From Sedimentisphaerales bacterium (GTDB lineage Bacteria; Planctomycetota; Phycisphaerae; Sedimentisphaerales; SM23-30), in assembly GCA_030640865.1 (NCBI GenBank), contig DAOWIP010000319.1, positions 1-6,217 of the forward strand: a stretch of 6,217 bases of DNA. Reading direction: 5' to 3'. A program made the position numbers and the translations under genes. Every line of letters begins with the position of its first letter. Position 1 is the stretch's first letter. Shown piece after piece: positions 5,864 through 6,217 of this stretch. Below the pieces are notes generated by a model. It was not told where the DNA came from. It did no database searches and saw only the letters and a program-made list of their open reading frames with translations.

Positions 5864-5887
5864 ATGGTGCGATACATCGCACCCTAC
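5864..5887. repeat. REP-like palindrome (ATGG - stem - CCCTAC)
   Basis: GGTGCGAT (5866-5873) and ATCGCACC (5876-5883) are perfect 8-bp complements, folding as 7 bp with a TACA loop. The frame ATGG...CCCTACT is shared with 1668-1690 while the stem sequence differs. It begins six bases after the oxidoreductase stop codon, so it could protect or end the transcript's 3' end, but no T-run follows directly. Confidence 0.6.
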
Positions 5888-5903
5888 TTAACTATTTAAA
5901 ATG

Positions 5904-5943
5904 ACGATACCGTCAGAAGTCTAAAAAATGCATAAAAACCTGC
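5904..5943 (-). repeat. Right copy of the 40-bp inverted repeat
   Basis: The reverse complement of this stretch matches 2820-2859 at 35 of 40 positions, with 5904-5922 identical to the 19-base core. The palindromic centre is better here (TGACG-ATAC-CGTCA, 5902-5915 including the two bases before the repeat). Similarity extends more weakly outward to about 5967. It starts 46 bases after the oxidoreductase stop codon and about 190 bases before the sigma factor gene, so the two copies bracket the two-gene unit. Confidence 0.8.
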
Positions 5944-5967
5944 GTTTCTGGTTCAATAAGCAGGTTT
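5936..5967 (-). terminator. Possible minus-strand hairpin with T-run at the outer edge of the right repeat
   Basis: AAACCTGC (5936-5943) and GCAGGTTT (5960-5967) are perfect 8-bp complements across 16 nt. Read on the minus strand the stem is followed by T residues and, after four bases, a T6 run (5923-5928 on +), which resembles an intrinsic terminator. No minus-strand gene reads into it in this window, so it may instead be part of the repeat's own fold. Confidence 0.35.
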
Positions 5968-6036
5968 AAGCATGTTTGATTATACTGTAGTTGCTGGTGA
6001 TTGTGGAAAAATGAGTCCTTATTTTACAGTTATTTA

Positions 6037-6049
6037 TGAAAAATTTTCA
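6037..6049. other. AT-rich palindrome TGAAAAATTTTCA
   Basis: This is a 6-bp perfect inverted repeat around a single central A, 84 bases before the sigma factor ATG, in a strongly AT-rich stretch. It could be an operator or a bent-DNA segment, but AT-rich palindromes also arise often by chance. Confidence 0.3.
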
Positions 6050-6076
6050 CAAATTTTTTGTTTTTGCGCTCCAATT

Positions 6077-6118
6077 TCCATAAATATGGATATTTATATA
6101 TGGACGTTAGTATATGGA
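6077..6118 (+). promoter_or_regulatory. Three TATGGA boxes at 14-bp spacing plus one inverted copy
   Basis: TATGGA occurs at 6085-6090, 6099-6104 and 6113-6118, exactly 14 bp apart. An inverted copy TCCATA (6077-6082) sits two bases before the first, forming TCCATA-AA-TATGGA. The last box overlaps the ribosome binding site GGAGGAG (6116-6122) of the sigma factor gene. The placement suggests operator-like or iteron-like binding sites controlling that gene, but the boxes are short and AT-rich. Confidence 0.4.
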
Positions 6119-6132
6119 GGAGATTAGCTTAT

Positions 6133-6217
6133 ATGCAATCGAACGGCAAACCGGCAGGAAATTCACCAACTGAGAGGTTTCTTCAGCTTTTCATCGCCCA
6201 TCAGAAGCGAATTTACA
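6133..6217 (+). CDS. ECF-type RNA polymerase sigma factor, N-terminal fragment cut by window end
   Basis: The ATG at 6133 follows a strong GGAGGAG (6116-6122) at 10 nt, and the frame stays open to the window end, giving 28 complete codons. The visible end, ERFLQLFIAHQKRIY (residues 14-28), has the pattern that opens region 2 of sigma-70-family ECF factors, and in particular of the Rhodopirellula/Verrucomicrobium group, where a short polar leader precedes a helix of the form FhxLhxxHQxRhY. Planctomycetes encode many such factors, often beside anti-sigma/FecR-like and sulfatase genes. Only the first helix is visible, so the subfamily call is tentative. The AT-rich upstream region with repeated boxes suggests its own regulation. 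Confidence 0.7.
   Translation, partial: MQSNGKPAGNSPTERFLQLFIAHQKRIY

Noticed and set aside
2820..5943. Calling the bracketed segment a transposon
   Set aside because: No transposase and no clear target-site duplication beside the repeats are visible, so only the inverted repeats are reported as fact.
5981..5986. TATACT as a -10 for the sigma factor gene
   Set aside because: No convincing -35 lies at the proper distance, and the leader would be about 140 nt. ECF genes may also use other promoter types.

Overview
The window looks like chromosomal DNA from a member of the Planctomycetota or a close PVC relative. The grounds are a Tat-exported formylglycine-type sulfatase, a Tat-exported Gfo/Idh/MocA-type protein with a planctomycete-style C-terminus, and a partial gene whose N-terminus resembles the ECF sigma factors of the Rhodopirellula/Verrucomicrobium group. 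All genes read on the + strand. Intergenic DNA is rich in short palindromes. The taxonomic call is inference from protein style, because no rRNA or marker gene is present.

Layout. Positions 2-1441 hold the 3' part of a large integral membrane protein of unknown function, open at the left edge. Positions 1442-2013 are 572 bases without a convincing gene. They hold a heptamer repeat, several hairpins, a REP-like palindrome with conserved flanks and a good sigma-70-type promoter (TTGCCA, 18 nt, TATAAT). Two tandem C-rich/G-rich hairpins lie just before the next gene. Positions 2014-2766 encode a 250-residue soluble protein of unknown function. Positions 2884-4473 (sulfatase) and 4532-5857 (Gfo/Idh/MocA-like oxidoreductase) form a probable two-gene unit for breakdown of a sulfated glycan outside the cytoplasm. 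Positions 5858-6132 are intergenic, with another REP-like palindrome, hairpins and three evenly spaced TATGGA boxes. From 6133 to the right edge lies the start of an ECF sigma factor gene.

The most notable structure is a 40-bp inverted repeat, 35/40 identical with 19 consecutive identical bases, at 2820-2859 and 5904-5943. It exactly brackets the sulfatase/oxidoreductase pair as a segment of about 3.1 kb. All five differences are transitions. It could mark the ends of a mobile or invertible cassette, or be two copies of a dispersed structured repeat. A second pattern is that the three internal genes each carry a small hairpin just upstream of the ribosome binding site. Those before 2014 and 4532 share the same architecture and the same distance to the start codon.

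No tRNA, rRNA, CRISPR array, transposase or integrase gene was seen.
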